A stretch of 64,000 nt of DNA from contig CP167917.1 in the NCBI GenBank assembly GCA_041504365.1, positions 3,286,001 to 3,350,000 on the forward strand, read 5' to 3'. This DNA is from Dryocola sp. LX212. Its GTDB lineage: Bacteria > Pseudomonadota > Gammaproteobacteria > Enterobacterales > Enterobacteriaceae. Under the pieces are notes generated by a model. It ran no database searches. It saw only the letters and a list, made by a program, of their open reading frames with translations, and was not told the origin of the DNA. The translations under genes were made by a program, and so were the position numbers. Position 1 is the stretch's first letter. Each line of letters begins with the position of its first letter. This document shows, in pieces, positions 54,098-64,000 of this stretch.

Positions 54098-56377
54098 TTA
54101 AAGCGGAACGGTCTGCGCCTCAACAACCGCCAGCGCCACCATGTTAACGATGCGACGCACGGAGGCGATCGGCGTTAACACGTGCACCGGTTTCGCAACG
54201 CCCATCAGTACTGGCCCAACGGTCACCCCTTCGGAACTCGATACGCGCAGCAGGTTGTAGCTGATGCGCGCCGCTTCCACGTTCGGCATGATCAGGATGT
54301 TCGCGGAGCCTTTCAGCGGGCTGTCCGGCATGCGGTCGTTGCGGATACTTTCTACCAGCGCGGCGTCACCGTGCATCTCACCGTCAATTTCCAGCTCCGG
54401 CGCGCGGGCGCGGACCATCTCAAGCGTTGCGCGCATTTTGCAGGCCGCTTTCGAGTTGGAAGAGCCGTAGTTAGAGTGCGACAGCAGCGCAACTTTCGGT
54501 TCGATACCAAAGCGGCGCACCGTTTCCGCTGCCAGCAGCGTGATTTCCGTCAGCTCTTCCGGCGTCGGGTCGTCGTTGACGTAGGTATCGGCAATAAAGG
54601 TGTTGCCGCTTGGCAGCAGCAGCGCGTTCATAGCGCCAGCCGCCTTCACGCCTTCGCGGTAGCCAAACAGTTTTTCCAGCACTTCGAAATGCTCGTGGTA
54701 TTCACCGATGGTGCCGCAGATCATCGCGTCCGCTTCGCCACGGTGCACCATGATCGCCCCGATGACGGTGGTGTTGCTGATCACTGCACGCTGCGCCTGC
54801 TCCTGGGTAATGCCGCGGCGCTTCATGATGTTGTAATACTCGTTCCAGTACTCTTTGAAGCGCGGGTCGGATTCGTTGTTGACGATCTCGAAGTCAATCC
54901 CTGCGCGCATTTGCAGGCCAAGCTTCTTCAGCCGCATTTCGATAACGGAAGGACGGCCGATGAGAATCGGCTTCGCCAGGCCCAGGGTAATCAGCTCCTG
55001 AGTTGCATGCAGCACACGTGCCTCTTCGCCTTCCGCCAGAACAACGCGCTTCGGATCTTTACGCGCCTGGGAGAAGATCGGCTTCATAAACAGGTTAGTT
55101 TTGTAGACGAACTCGGTGAGCTTCTCTTTATAAGCTTCGAAATCCTGAATCGGGCGGGTTGCCACGCCGGTATCCATCGCCGCTTTCGCTACGGCCGGGG
55201 CGATCTGCACGATCAGACGCGGATCGAACGGTTTCGGGATAAGGTATTCCGGGCCAAAGGTCAGCTCTTCTTCGCCGTAGGCGGAAGCAACCACGTCGCT
55301 CTGCTCTGCATGAGCAAGCTCGGCGATGGCATGTACCGCAGCCAGCTTCATCTCTTCGTTGATTGCCGTAGCGCCAACGTCCAGCGCCCCGCGGAAGATG
55401 AACGGGAAGCACAGCACGTTGTTCACCTGGTTTGGGAAGTCAGAACGGCCGGTGCAGATAATCGCGTCGGGACGCACTTCTTTGGCCAGCGGCGGGAGGA
55501 TTTCTGGTTCCGGGTTAGCCAGCGCCAGGATCAGCGGCGCGCGGGCCATTTTCTTGACCATCTCCTGGCTCATGGCTTTCGGGCCAGAGCAGCCGAGGAA
55601 GATATCCGCCCCTTCGATAACCTCGTCCAGCGTGCGTTTGCCGTTATCGTCGATGGCATAGGCCGCTTTGGTTTCGGCCATATTCTCTTCACGGCCCTTG
55701 TAGATCACGCCCTTCGAGTCGCAGACCACGATGTTGTGCTTCTGCACGCCCAGCTGCACCAGCAGGTTCATACAGGCAATGGCCGACGCGCCCGCGCCGG
55801 ATACCACCAGGCGCACATCAGAAATATTCTTCTCAACCACGCGCAGACCGTTCAGCACGGCGGCGGTACAAATGATGGCGGTGCCGTGCTGATCGTCGTG
55901 GAACACAGGGATATTCATGCGTTCACGCAGTTTTTTCTCAATATAGAAACATTCCGGGGCTTTGATATCTTCTAAGTTGATGCCGCCGAAAGTCGGTTCC
56001 AGCGCCGCAATCACGTCGATAAGCCGGTCCGGATCCATCTCGTCCACTTCGATATCGAACACGTCGATACCGGCAAATTTTTTGAACAGCACGCCCTTGC
56101 CTTCCATTACCGGCTTGCCCGCCAGCGCGCCAATGTTCCCCAGCCCCAGCACGGCGGTACCGTTGGACACCACGCCGACCAGGTTGCCGCGCGCGGTGTA
56201 TTTGTAGGCTGCAAGCGGATCTTTTTCAATCTCAAGACAAGGTGCCGCAACGCCCGGCGAATAGGCCAGCGCTAAATCACGCTGGGTTGCCAGCGGCTTA
56301 GTCGGGGAAACCTGAATTTTGCCGGGGATCGGGAATTCGTGAAAATCGAGGGCACTTTGCTTTAACTGTTCGTCCAT
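54098..56377 (-). CDS. maeB: NADP+-dependent malic enzyme MaeB
   Basis: A 759-aa enzyme converting malate to pyruvate, CO2 and NADPH. Malic N-terminal domain ([10 protein letters not shown] near residue 38), catalytic NAD(P)-binding domain (DDQHGTA, then GAGASAIA), and a C-terminal phosphotransacetylase-like domain from ~430 that is regulatory. Length equals E. coli. Convergent with hemF, divergent from talA. Feeds pyruvate and NADPH from the TCA cycle. Confidence 0.96.
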   Translation of the reverse strand: MDEQLKQSALDFHEFPIPGKIQVSPTKPLATQRDLALAYSPGVAAPCLEIEKDPLAAYKYTARGNLVGVVSNGTAVLGLGNIGALAGKPVMEGKGVLFKKFAGIDVFDIEVDEMDPDRLIDVIAALEPTFGGINLEDIKAPECFYIEKKLRERMNIPVFHDDQHGTAIICTAAVLNGLRVVEKNISDVRLVVSGAGASAIACMNLLVQLGVQKHNIVVCDSKGVIYKGREENMAETKAAYAIDDNGKRTLDEVIEGADIFLGCSGPKAMSQEMVKKMARAPLILALANPEPEILPPLAKEVRPDAIICTGRSDFPNQVNNVLCFPFIFRGALDVGATAINEEMKLAAVHAIAELAHAEQSDVVASAYGEEELTFGPEYLIPKPFDPRLIVQIAPAVAKAAMDTGVATRPIQDFEAYKEKLTEFVYKTNLFMKPIFSQARKDPKRVVLAEGEEARVLHATQELITLGLAKPILIGRPSVIEMRLKKLGLQMRAGIDFEIVNNESDPRFKEYWNEYYNIMKRRGITQEQAQRAVISNTTVIGAIMVHRGEADAMICGTIGEYHEHFEVLEKLFGYREGVKAAGAMNALLLPSGNTFIADTYVNDDPTPEELTEITLLAAETVRRFGIEPKVALLSHSNYGSSNSKAACKMRATLEMVRARAPELEIDGEMHGDAALVESIRNDRMPDSPLKGSANILIMPNVEAARISYNLLRVSSSEGVTVGPVLMGVAKPVHVLTPIASVRRIVNMVALAVVEAQTVPL

Positions 56378-56545
56378 TAGGTCGTTCCTTTTCTGCTCAT
56401 TCTCAGGGGTCGTTTAGGTCACGTAGTATCACGCCTGCGCGCTCACTAAACTTTGAACATGACCATACTATCAACATCCGGGGTCAAAATTGTTAGGGAA
56501 TTATAGTGGCTATGTTACCGGATCGGCGGCAACGCCATGCCCGTC

Positions 56546-56556
56546 TGCTATGCTTT
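56546..56556 (+). promoter_or_regulatory. Candidate RpoS-type -10 for talA
   Basis: TGCTATGCTTT resembles an extended RpoS -10 (CTATRCTT). RpoS control of talA-tktB is known in E. coli. The start of talA is 80 bp downstream. Confidence 0.35.
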
Positions 56557-56635
56557 TTAGTTATGTATTTCATAAATTCCCGTCTGGAGTGACACGGAGC
56601 ACTCCAGTAAGACATTGTATTTCAAGGAGATAAAC

Positions 56636-57586
56636 ATGAATCAGTTAGACGCCATAAAACAGTTCACCACCGTGGTTGCCGACAGCGGAGACATTGAATC
56701 TATCCGCCACTATCAGCCGATGGACGCCACCACCAACCCCTCTCTGTTACTGAAAGCCGCAGGCCTTGAGCATTTTCACGGGCTTATCGAAGACGCGCTG
56801 ACCTACGGTAAAAAGCGCGGCGGCACCCGTGAAGCGCAGGTTATGGAGGCCAGCGACAAGCTGGCGGTGAATTTTGGTGCGGAAATTCTGAAAAGCATTC
56901 CGGGCCGCGTCTCTACCGAGGTGGATGCCCGCCTCTCTTACGACAAAGAGAAAAGTATCGCCAAAGCCCGTCGCCTGGTGGAGCTTTATGCCGAGCAGGG
57001 TATCGATAAGTCGCGCATTCTCATCAAGCTCGCCTCAACCTGGGAAGGCATCAAAGCGGCTGAAGAGCTGCAAAAAGAAGGTATCGACTGCAACCTGACG
57101 CTGCTGTTCTCCTTAGCCCAGGCCCGCGCCTGTGCAGAAGCTGGCGTGTTCCTGATCTCACCTTTCGTGGGCCGTATCTACGACTGGTACCAGGAGAGCA
57201 AACCGATGGATCCGTACGTGGTGGAAGAAGACCCCGGCGTCAAATCAGTGCGCAATATCTACGATTATTTCAAGCAGCATAACTACACCACCGTGGTGAT
57301 GGGCGCAAGTTTCCGCCGCACCGAGCAGATCCTGGCGCTGGCGGGCTGTGACCGCCTGACCATTGCACCAAATCTGTTGCAGCAGCTCCAGGAGAGCGAA
57401 GAGCCGGTGATCCGCAAGCTGGTGCCGTCCTCGCAGGGCTTCCGCCGTCCTGAGCCGCTAACGGAAGCTGAATTCCGCTGGGAGCATAACCAGGATGCGA
57501 TGGCGGTCGACAAGCTGGCCGAAGGGATCCGTCTGTTCGCCGTTGACCAACGAAAACTGGAAGATTTACTCGCCGCCAAACTTTAA
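56636..57586 (+). CDS. talA: Transaldolase A
   Basis: A 316-aa pentose-phosphate transaldolase with Schiff-base lysine in [12 protein letters not shown] (~131); [10 protein letters not shown] near residue 32 is the class signature. Start 56636 has AAGGAGATAAAC upstream and gives the K-12 length. Precedes tktB by 19 bp; both probably co-transcribed. The main paralogue talB lies elsewhere in E. coli. Confidence 0.96.
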   Translation: MNQLDAIKQFTTVVADSGDIESIRHYQPMDATTNPSLLLKAAGLEHFHGLIEDALTYGKKRGGTREAQVMEASDKLAVNFGAEILKSIPGRVSTEVDARLSYDKEKSIAKARRLVELYAEQGIDKSRILIKLASTWEGIKAAEELQKEGIDCNLTLLFSLAQARACAEAGVFLISPFVGRIYDWYQESKPMDPYVVEEDPGVKSVRNIYDYFKQHNYTTVVMGASFRRTEQILALAGCDRLTIAPNLLQQLQESEEPVIRKLVPSSQGFRRPEPLTEAEFRWEHNQDAMAVDKLAEGIRLFAVDQRKLEDLLAAKL

Positions 57587-57605
57587 CAACACATGGGAGT
57601 GAAAC

Positions 57606-59603
57606 ATGTCATCTCGTAAAGAGCTTGCCAACGCCATTCGTGCCCTGAGTATGGATGCGGTACAAAAAGCAAATTCCGGCCACCCCGGCGCGCCGATGGG
57701 CATGGCGGATATCGCCGAAGTGCTATGGAACGATTTTCTCAAACATAACCCGACCAACCCGGCCTGGGCCGATCGGGACCGCTTCATACTGTCAAACGGA
57801 CACGCGTCGATGCTGCTCTACAGCCTGCTTCACCTGAGCGGCTACGATCTGCCGATGGAGGAATTAAAAAACTTCCGTCAGCTTCACTCCAAAACGCCTG
57901 GCCACCCGGAAAAGGGCTATACGCCGGGCGTCGAAACCACCACCGGCCCGCTGGGCCAGGGGCTGGCTAACGCAGTAGGCCTGGCCATTGCTGAGCGCAC
58001 CCTGGCCGCGCAGTTTAACCGCCCGGATCATGAAGTGGTCGATCACCACACCTACGTCTTTATGGGCGACGGCTGCCTGATGGAAGGCATTTCCCACGAA
58101 GTGTGTTCGCTGGCGGGGACGCTGGGGTTGGGCAAGCTCATCGGCTTCTACGACCATAACGGTATCTCCATCGACGGGGAAACCGAAGGCTGGTTCACCG
58201 ACGATACGGCCAAACGCTTTGAGGCCTATCACTGGCACGTGGTGCATGAAATCGACGGCCACGATCCGGAAGCCATTAAAAAAGCGGTTCAGGAAGCGCA
58301 AAGCGTTAAGGACAAACCTTCTCTGATTATCTGCCGCACGGTGATTGGCTTCGGCTCGCCTAATAAAGCGGGTAAAGAAGAGGCGCACGGGGCCGCGCTG
58401 GGGGAAGAAGAAGTCGCGCTGGCGCGTAAACAGCTGGGCTGGAAATACCCTGCCTTTGAGATCCCAAAAGAGATTTATCACGCTTGGGATGCCAAAGAAG
58501 AAGGTGAAAAAGCCGAAGCGGCCTGGAAGGATAAATTCGCCGCCTATGCCAAAGCCCATCCCGAGCTGGCAGCCGAATTTAAACGCCGCATGGACGGCGA
58601 GCTGCCGGACAGCTGGCAGGAAACCACCCAAAAACTGATTGCAGACCTGCAGGCCAAACCGGCTAAAATTGCCACCCGTAAGGCCTCACAAAATACGCTT
58701 AACGTGATTGGTCCGATTCTGCCGGAACTCCTCGGCGGCTCTGCGGACCTTGCGCCAAGCAACCTGACCATCTGGTCAGACTCTAAATCCATCAAAGAGG
58801 ATATCGCGGGCAATTACATCCATTACGGCGTGCGCGAGTTTGGCATGACGGCGATTGCCAACGGTATCGCCCATCACGGCGGTTTTGTTCCTTACACAGC
58901 AACCTTCCTGATGTTTGTGGAGTACGCCCGTAACGCCGCGCGTATGGCGGCGCTGATGAAGGCCCGGCAGATCATGGTCTACACCCACGATTCTATAGGT
59001 CTGGGGGAAGATGGTCCGACGCACCAGGCGGTTGAACAGCTTGCCAGCCTGCGCCTGACGCCAAACTTCAGCACCTGGCGCCCATGCGACCAGGTCGAAG
59101 CTGCCGTGGCGTGGAAAGCGGCGGTTGAACGGCACAGTGGCCCGACGGCGCTGATTTTGTCGCGACAGAATCTGACGCAGATGGATCGCAGCGCCGAACA
59201 GCTGCAGGCCGTTGCTCGCGGCGGTTATATTCTGAAAGACAGCGGCGACAAGCCGGATATCATCCTGATTGCCACCGGCTCCGAGGTGGAAATTACAGTG
59301 CTGGCGGCGGAAAAGCTGGCTGCCGAGGGGCACAAGGTTCGCGTAGTCTCGCTGCCTTCTACGGACGTGTTCGATGCGCAGGATGAAAGCTATCGTGAGT
59401 CCGTTCTGCCCTCGGACGTCAGCGCGCGCGTAGCGGTAGAAGCGGGTATTGCGGATTACTGGTACAAGTACGTGGGTCTGAAAGGCCAGATTGTCGGCAT
59501 GACCAGCTACGGCGAGTCAGCCCCGGCCGACAAGCTCTTCCCGTTCTTTGGCTTTACCGTTGAGAACGTGGTGAGCAAGGCTAAAAAGGCGCTGGGAAAA
59601 TAG
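57606..59603 (+). CDS. tktB: Transketolase B
   Basis: A 665-aa thiamine-diphosphate transketolase (K-12 667). [12 protein letters not shown] is the ThDP motif; also [11 protein letters not shown] near the N-terminus and the E418 region GVREFGM. RpoS-linked minor transketolase in E. coli. Downstream of talA; REP palindromes follow. Confidence 0.96.
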   Translation: MSSRKELANAIRALSMDAVQKANSGHPGAPMGMADIAEVLWNDFLKHNPTNPAWADRDRFILSNGHASMLLYSLLHLSGYDLPMEELKNFRQLHSKTPGHPEKGYTPGVETTTGPLGQGLANAVGLAIAERTLAAQFNRPDHEVVDHHTYVFMGDGCLMEGISHEVCSLAGTLGLGKLIGFYDHNGISIDGETEGWFTDDTAKRFEAYHWHVVHEIDGHDPEAIKKAVQEAQSVKDKPSLIICRTVIGFGSPNKAGKEEAHGAALGEEEVALARKQLGWKYPAFEIPKEIYHAWDAKEEGEKAEAAWKDKFAAYAKAHPELAAEFKRRMDGELPDSWQETTQKLIADLQAKPAKIATRKASQNTLNVIGPILPELLGGSADLAPSNLTIWSDSKSIKEDIAGNYIHYGVREFGMTAIANGIAHHGGFVPYTATFLMFVEYARNAARMAALMKARQIMVYTHDSIGLGEDGPTHQAVEQLASLRLTPNFSTWRPCDQVEAAVAWKAAVERHSGPTALILSRQNLTQMDRSAEQLQAVARGGYILKDSGDKPDIILIATGSEVEITVLAAEKLAAEGHKVRVVSLPSTDVFDAQDESYRESVLPSDVSARVAVEAGIADYWYKYVGLKGQIVGMTSYGESAPADKLFPFFGFTVENVVSKAKKALGK

Positions 59604-59608
59604 TACGG

Positions 59609-59683
59609 CCCGGCGGATGACGCTGATGCTTATCCGACAACAAAGCAAACCGTAGGTCGGATAAGCCCAGCGTCATCCGACAA
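59609..59683. repeat. Pair of REP-like palindromes
   Basis: CGGATGACGC... TTATCCG (59613-59636) and TCGGATAAGCCCAGCGTCATCCGA (59657-59680), between convergent tktB and ypfG. Confidence 0.75.
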
Positions 59684-59685
59684 TA

Positions 59686-60717
59686 TTACTTGGTCACCCA
59701 AAGCGTCGGCCACGCTCCGCTGCCGTGCCAGCCGTCGCAGGCTGGCTCTTCCGCATACCGCACCAGCCGGAAACGCTGGCCGTCAAAACGCCAGCGGCTG
59801 GTTATTCCGCAGTCACCCAGCCCCCGCCCTTTCGAAAGCGTCGTCAGCTCTTTGTTGCTGTCGTCATATCCCGCGTTCATCAACTCAAGATCTGTGTCGC
59901 CGGTATCCGGCATAAACGGCAGCCGAAGGTGGATCTGGCGGGCCACAAACGGTTTCTGACGTGAGACAATCCACGCGAGATCCACCACATTGTAGGCGCC
60001 CGCCTCACAGCTAATCAGCATCAGGGCTTTTTCATCGCTAAGCGCAAATACTCGAACTTCACGCCGGGCCGGATCAAGGGAGCACTGAGTGTTGTTCATG
60101 CGCCAGGTGCCGTAATCCAGCAAATCGTTGAGTTCAGCCTGAGCGAAGGGGGTCGGGGTGGGATTGGTGATAGCAACTTCTTTAAGCGCGGGTGCCGGAG
60201 GAACGCTCAGGGGAGGATCGTCACCCTTTTTAATCCACGCGGTTTCGCTTCCCACACGCTTTTGTTGGCTATCAATAAACAGCAGCGCAGCTTTAAGCCC
60301 GACAAGAGAGATCGTCCCCTGTCCGTCCGCCAGCGTGATCGCGTTGGCATCGCCGATAGTCTCCAGCAGCGAGTTAATGGTTTCGGTATCGCCCGTCACC
60401 AGATGGTGCGACGTTTCCTGCCATTTCTCTTTATTCAGTAGCAGCGTTTCGCCGTCCAACAGCAAACGGGCGGCAATGGGGGGCGCTTTGCTTTCGGCGG
60501 TAGCAAGATTGCCCAAATCGATGCGCAGGCTCACATCCGGATGCGCCCCGGCGCTGCGGGTTAACGTCATCACCAACCCCTGATGAAGGCCGGTATTTCT
60601 CGCGCTGCAGAAGTTCTGGTTATTACAGGTGACCTGCCAGTCGGTAAAGGATTTTTGTGCCGGAGCCGCGACGGCGGAGGTCGCAAGAAAAAAGCTGAAG
60701 AGAAGAAGCGATTTCAT
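59686..60717 (-). CDS. ypfG: YpfG, DUF1176 periplasmic protein
   Basis: A 343-aa protein with Sec signal (MKSLLLFSFFLATSAVAAPA) and a DUF1176 domain; K-12 is 347 aa. Start 60717 follows ACCGG; a longer frame upstream is not homologous. Two conserved Cys (~32 and ~37) near the start may form a disulfide (VTCNNQNFC). Function unknown. Confidence 0.9.
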   Translation of the reverse strand: MKSLLLFSFFLATSAVAAPAQKSFTDWQVTCNNQNFCSARNTGLHQGLVMTLTRSAGAHPDVSLRIDLGNLATAESKAPPIAARLLLDGETLLLNKEKWQETSHHLVTGDTETINSLLETIGDANAITLADGQGTISLVGLKAALLFIDSQQKRVGSETAWIKKGDDPPLSVPPAPALKEVAITNPTPTPFAQAELNDLLDYGTWRMNNTQCSLDPARREVRVFALSDEKALMLISCEAGAYNVVDLAWIVSRQKPFVARQIHLRLPFMPDTGDTDLELMNAGYDDSNKELTTLSKGRGLGDCGITSRWRFDGQRFRLVRYAEEPACDGWHGSGAWPTLWVTK

Positions 60718-60876
60718 CCGGTAACACATGAGCGGCAAATATCCTGAGAAGACGAAGAGAAAAAAACGTACAGATTTTGGCGATATCTTCGGCTTCTCAG
60801 TGCTGTGTCTCAATCGGATTTGTCGGATAGATTCATGTAAAAAATGATTAATCTAACCAATTGAAAAATAATTCTT

Positions 60877-61452
60877 TTATCCCATGATGCCGCGTAATTG
60901 CAGCTGCTGCAGCAATATTACCGTTTTGCCGTCGCGAATTTCACCGCTTTTGACCATCGCCAGCGCCTGCGTAAACGGCATTTCCAGCACGTCGATGTCC
61001 TCGTCTTCCACGCCGCCACCGGCAAATTCACGCTGTGCGTCGCTGTATTCTGCCATGTAGAAGTGGATCAGCTCGGTCACGCCGCCGGGGGACATGTAAA
61101 GCTCAAACAATTTTTCGACTTCGCCCACCAGATAGCCCGTTTCTTCCATTGCTTCTTTACGGGCGCAAACTTCAGGCTCGTCCGCGTCCAGCAGGCCCGC
61201 ACAGGTTTCAATCAGCATCCCGTCCGGATTGCCGTTAACCCATGTCGCGACGCGAAACTGACGGGTCAGCACCACCGTTTTTTTTTCACGGTTATAGAGC
61301 ATCATGGTCGCGCCGTTGCCGCGGTCATAGACTTCGCGCTTATGGCGGATGGCTTCGCTGTTATTGCGGGACAGGTCGTAGGTGATATTGCGCAGGATGA
61401 AGTAGTTATCTGAGAGGATTTTATCTTTGATGACTTCGATTTGTATCGACAT
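60877..61452 (-). CDS. nudK: GDP-mannose pyrophosphatase NudK
   Basis: A 191-aa Nudix hydrolase cleaving GDP-mannose to GMP and mannose-1-phosphate. Nudix box at 86-108, reading GLLDADE then KEAMEETGY; the arginine of the REUXEE core is replaced by Lys. Length equals K-12. Upstream of the gene, in K-12, come aegA and narQ; here the nap genes follow. Confidence 0.93.
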   Translation of the reverse strand: MSIQIEVIKDKILSDNYFILRNITYDLSRNNSEAIRHKREVYDRGNGATMMLYNREKKTVVLTRQFRVATWVNGNPDGMLIETCAGLLDADEPEVCARKEAMEETGYLVGEVEKLFELYMSPGGVTELIHFYMAEYSDAQREFAGGGVEDEDIDVLEMPFTQALAMVKSGEIRDGKTVILLQQLQLRGIMG

Positions 61453-61532
61453 ACGGTCTCCGCAGCGGATTAAGGGAGCCGATAATCATAAGCCGGAATG
61501 TGAGCTTTGTCTCTCTTTGGAATACGTTTACC

Positions 61533-61559
61533 GACCCTCTCCCTGTATGGAAGAGGGTC
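61533..61559. repeat. Hairpin between nudK and napC
   Basis: GACCCTCT (61533-61540) and AGAGGGTC (61552-61559) are complementary with an 11-base loop. No T run; an intergenic repeat-type hairpin. It lies just beyond the napC stop. Confidence 0.5.
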
Positions 61560-61567
61560 AGGGGATA

Positions 61568-62170
61568 TTAAAAACCGTTCTTCACTTCGCTCATATCCGG
61601 CAGCTTGTGCGCGATGCCCTTATGGCAATCCACGCAGGTCTGACCGTCGTTGATCGCTTTATTGTGCATTTTCGCCGCCACGGTTTTCTGCGCGGTTAAA
61701 TCCATAAAATCGAAGTTATGACAGTTGCGGCACTCCTGGGAATTGTTGTTCTTCATCCTTCGCCACACGTTTTGCGCCATCGCCAGGCGATGATCGTCAA
61801 ACTTCTGCGGCGTATCTATCAGCCCGAACGCTTTTGCATACAGCTCTTTGCTGGCCTGGAGTTTACGGATGATTTTCGGTCCCCACTCGTGCGGAACGTG
61901 GCAGTCCGGGCAGGTTGCCCGCACGCCGCTGCGGTTATTGTAATGCACCGTCTCCATGTATTCCTGGTAGACGTTGGCACGCATCTCGTGACAGCCGTTG
62001 CAGAACTCTTCGCGGTTGGTCATCTCCATGCCGGTATTGAACCCGCCCCAGAAAATAATCCCGGCGGCGAAGCCAATCAGCAGCAGCGTGCCCAGCGCCA
62101 GGCGGCTCGGGCGACGCCACCACTGCCAGATGCGGCGCAGCATGCCCGGCTTACGGTTTGCTTTATCCAT
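61568..62170 (-). CDS. napC: Tetraheme quinol dehydrogenase NapC
   Basis: A 200-aa membrane-anchored c-type cytochrome that passes electrons from the quinol pool to NapB/NapA. N-terminal anchor helix (~23-42, LALGTLLLIGF) and four CxxCH heme motifs: CNGCH, CPDCH, CRNCH, CVDCH. Length equals E. coli. Stop of the operon; starts eight bases after napB. Confidence 0.96.
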   Translation of the reverse strand: MDKANRKPGMLRRIWQWWRRPSRLALGTLLLIGFAAGIIFWGGFNTGMEMTNREEFCNGCHEMRANVYQEYMETVHYNNRSGVRATCPDCHVPHEWGPKIIRKLQASKELYAKAFGLIDTPQKFDDHRLAMAQNVWRRMKNNNSQECRNCHNFDFMDLTAQKTVAAKMHNKAINDGQTCVDCHKGIAHKLPDMSEVKNGF

Positions 62171-62178
62171 ATCGGCCT

Positions 62179-62616
62179 CTAGTTCCCAAAGCCTTTAGAC
62201 GGCGTGAAGGTGTTTTCCACAATCGGCGCGGCGTCGGTCTGTGGCACGTGACACTGCAGACAGAAATAGCGGCGCGGGGCCACGTCGGCGAGCACTTTGC
62301 CATCGCTGTCCATAAAGTGCGTTGGGCTAACGCGAGGCGCGCCGGTAGTGCGATAACTTTGCACCCCGTGGCACGCCAGGCAGCGGTTGGTGTTTTTGCT
62401 GACCTGGTAGCCTTCTACGCTGTGCGGGATCATCGGCGGCTGGTTCACATAGTTCAGCGCCATGCGGCCCTGCTGTTTAGGCATATGTACCGTGCCGAGC
62501 TTGGTGCCGGAGACCTCCGGCGACTGGCTGAGATCCACGCCGTTGGTCGCCCACAGCGCCCCGCTCACCAGCAGGGTAAGCGCCGCCATCCACTGGAATA
62601 ACCTTTTGTTTTTCAT
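62179..62616 (-). CDS. napB: Diheme cytochrome NapB
   Basis: A 145-aa periplasmic small subunit with a Sec signal (~1-24) and two CxxCH motifs, CLACH and CLQCH. The VDLSQSPEVSGTK start and RVSPTHFMDSDGK are NapB-like. It follows napA after nine bases; napG and napH, which separate the two in E. coli, are absent. Confidence 0.95.
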   Translation of the reverse strand: MKNKRLFQWMAALTLLVSGALWATNGVDLSQSPEVSGTKLGTVHMPKQQGRMALNYVNQPPMIPHSVEGYQVSKNTNRCLACHGVQSYRTTGAPRVSPTHFMDSDGKVLADVAPRRYFCLQCHVPQTDAAPIVENTFTPSKGFGN

Positions 62617-62625
62617 GATGTCCCC

Positions 62626-64000
62626 TTAGACCTTCGCCAGCTTCACGGCGCACTTCTTGAAATCCGTCTCTTTGGAGAGCGGGTCGGTGGCGTCGAGCGT
62701 CAGATTGTTGACCAGCTGCGCCGCATCGAAGAACGGCATGTAGACCAGCCCCTGCGGCGGACGGTTGCGCCCGCGCGTTTCAACGATGGAGATAATCTCG
62801 CCGCGGCGGGACATCACCTTCACTTTGTCGCCGCGGCGCAGATCGCGGGATTTCGCATCCAGCGGGTGGATGAACAGCACGGCTTCAGGGAAGGCGCGAT
62901 GCAGCTCAGGCACGCGACGCGTCATGGTGCCGGTATGCCAGTGTTCCAGAACGCGGCCGGTTGACAGCCACAGGTCATACTCCTGATCCGGCGACTCCGC
63001 CGCTGGCTCAAACGGCAGCGCAAAGATCACCGCCTTGCCGTCCGGCTTGCCGTAAAACTTAAAGCCCTCGCCCGCCTTCACGTAAGGATCGTGGCCTTCG
63101 CTGTAGCGCCACAGCGTCTCTTTGCCGTTCACCACCGGCCAGCGCAGGCCGCGCGCTTTGTGGTAATCGTCGAACGGAGCCAGGTCGTGCCCGTGGCCGC
63201 GACCAAAGGAAGCGTACTCCTCGAACAGCCCTTTTTGCAGATAGAAGCCCAGCTCGCGGGATTCATCGTTAAGCTGATCTTTAGCCAGCTCGCTGACCGG
63301 GAATTTGCTGACGTTTTCGCTGGCAAACAGCACGTCGAACAGCGTCTTACCGCGATATTCCGGCTTCTGATCCACTAGCTCCGCAGGCCACACCTCTTCC
63401 ACTTTGAAACGCTTCGCAAACTCCACCAGCTGCCAGAGATCCGATTTCGCCTCGCCCGGTGCCTTAACCTGCTGACGCCAGAACTGGGTGCGACGTTCGG
63501 CGTTGCCGTAAGCGCCCTCTTTTTCCACCCACATTGCCGTTGGCAGAATGAGATCCGCCGACAGCGCGCTGATGGTGGGATAGGGATCGGAGACGATGAT
63601 GAAGTTACGCGGATCGCGCCAGCCCGGCATGCGCTCTTCGTTAATGTTCGGCCCGGCCTGCATGTTGTTGTTGCACATTACCCAGTAGACGTTGAGCTTG
63701 CCGTCTTTCAGCGCTCTGTCCTGGGCGACGGCGTGCAGGCCAACTTTGGCAGGAATCGTGCCCGCAGGCAGCTGCCAGGTGTTTTCCGCAATTGCCCGGT
63801 GCTTGTCGTTGGTCACGACCATATCCGCAGGCAGACGGTGTGAGAAAGTCCCGACTTCGCGAGCGGTGCCGCAGGCGGAAGGCTGGCCGGTTAACGAGAA
63901 CGGGCCGCAGCCGGGCTTTGAAATCTTGCCGGTTAACAGATGCAGGTTATAAACGAGGTTGTTCGCCCACACGCCGCGCGAGTGCTGGTTAAAGCCCATC
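62626..64000 (-). CDS. napA: Periplasmic nitrate reductase catalytic subunit NapA (partial)
   Basis: Molybdopterin-guanine-dinucleotide enzyme that reduces nitrate to nitrite in the periplasm. The window holds the C-terminal ~457 residues (about K-12 372-828); the N-terminal Tat signal, [4Fe-4S] cluster and Mo-Cys are beyond the right edge. The part seen contains [32 protein letters not shown] and the C-terminal molydopterin dinucleotide-binding domain ([17 protein letters not shown]). No frameshift. Upstream genes (napF/napD) are not visible. Confidence 0.95.
   Translation of the reverse strand, partial: MGFNQHSRGVWANNLVYNLHLLTGKISKPGCGPFSLTGQPSACGTAREVGTFSHRLPADMVVTNDKHRAIAENTWQLPAGTIPAKVGLHAVAQDRALKDGKLNVYWVMCNNNMQAGPNINEERMPGWRDPRNFIIVSDPYPTISALSADLILPTAMWVEKEGAYGNAERRTQFWRQQVKAPGEAKSDLWQLVEFAKRFKVEEVWPAELVDQKPEYRGKTLFDVLFASENVSKFPVSELAKDQLNDESRELGFYLQKGLFEEYASFGRGHGHDLAPFDDYHKARGLRWPVVNGKETLWRYSEGHDPYVKAGEGFKFYGKPDGKAVIFALPFEPAAESPDQEYDLWLSTGRVLEHWHTGTMTRRVPELHRAFPEAVLFIHPLDAKSRDLRRGDKVKVMSRRGEIISIVETRGRNRPPQGLVYMPFFDAAQLVNNLTLDATDPLSKETDFKKCAVKLAKV

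Noticed and set aside
54182-55975. Long plus-strand open frame (597 codons) opposite maeB
   Set aside because: It is antisense to the well-conserved maeB; long antisense frames arise from GC-rich codon use. The peptide is Arg/His-rich without a domain.

Overview
This window reads as chromosomal DNA of a gamma-proteobacterium of the family Enterobacteriaceae. From about 11.8 kb to 61.5 kb the gene order follows, as I remember it, the Escherichia coli K-12 segment ypdK-alaC-ypdAB-glk-yfeO ... talA-tktB-ypfG-nudK. Details that differ from K-12 point to the Enterobacter/Cedecea/Kosakonia side of the family rather than Escherichia: an ipdC gene beside yfeO, a chromosomal fosA-type gene, no eut operon, no murQP, and a nap operon without napGH. 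The genus cannot be fixed from the sequence alone.

Left part, 1-11.8 kb, is the accessory section. It holds a type I restriction-modification locus (hsdR-hsdM-hsdS, IB-like, with hsdS running off the left edge), yaiL, a small two-helix membrane protein, a FosA-type thiol transferase, a zinc-ribbon metallo-beta-lactamase-fold protein, an RluA-type pseudouridine synthase paralogue, a SnoaL-like protein, a solitary pxpA and a 14-helix DHA2 efflux pump.

Middle part, 11.8-33 kb: ypdK, alaC, a YbiU-like oxygenase, the pyruvate-sensing pair ypdA/ypdB, glk, yfeO, then an insert of ipdC plus an aldo-keto reductase, ypeC, mntH, nupC, a cyclic-di-GMP cyclase/phosphodiesterase gene pair, two tRNA-Ala, yfeC, gltX, and a tRNA-Val x3/tRNA-Lys operon.

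Right part, 33-64 kb: yfeR/yfeH, ypeB-ligA, zipA, cysZ, cysK, the PTS operon ptsH-ptsI-crr, pdxK, cysM and the sulfate/thiosulfate importer cysPTWA, yfeX, the yfeYZ-ypeA group, amiA-hemF, maeB, talA-tktB, ypfG, nudK and the end of a periplasmic nitrate reductase operon (napA-napB-napC, napA cut by the right edge).

How it fits together: cysZ, CysPTWA, cysK and cysM form a sulfur-to-cysteine block, with pdxK next to it able to make the PLP that CysK and CysM use. PTS, glk, talA/tktB and maeB cover sugar entry, the pentose phosphate pathway and malate-to-pyruvate flux, and YpdA/YpdB senses external pyruvate. Most REP-like palindromes lie between genes, and several sit where K-12 carries extra operons. 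I did not find a wholly new system. The most useful leads are: the terminator-like hairpin directly before cysM, the nap operon lacking napGH, the TyrR-box-bearing ipdC promoter, the dgc-pdeA pair, pxpA without pxpBC, and a candidate small ORF just upstream of ypdK.
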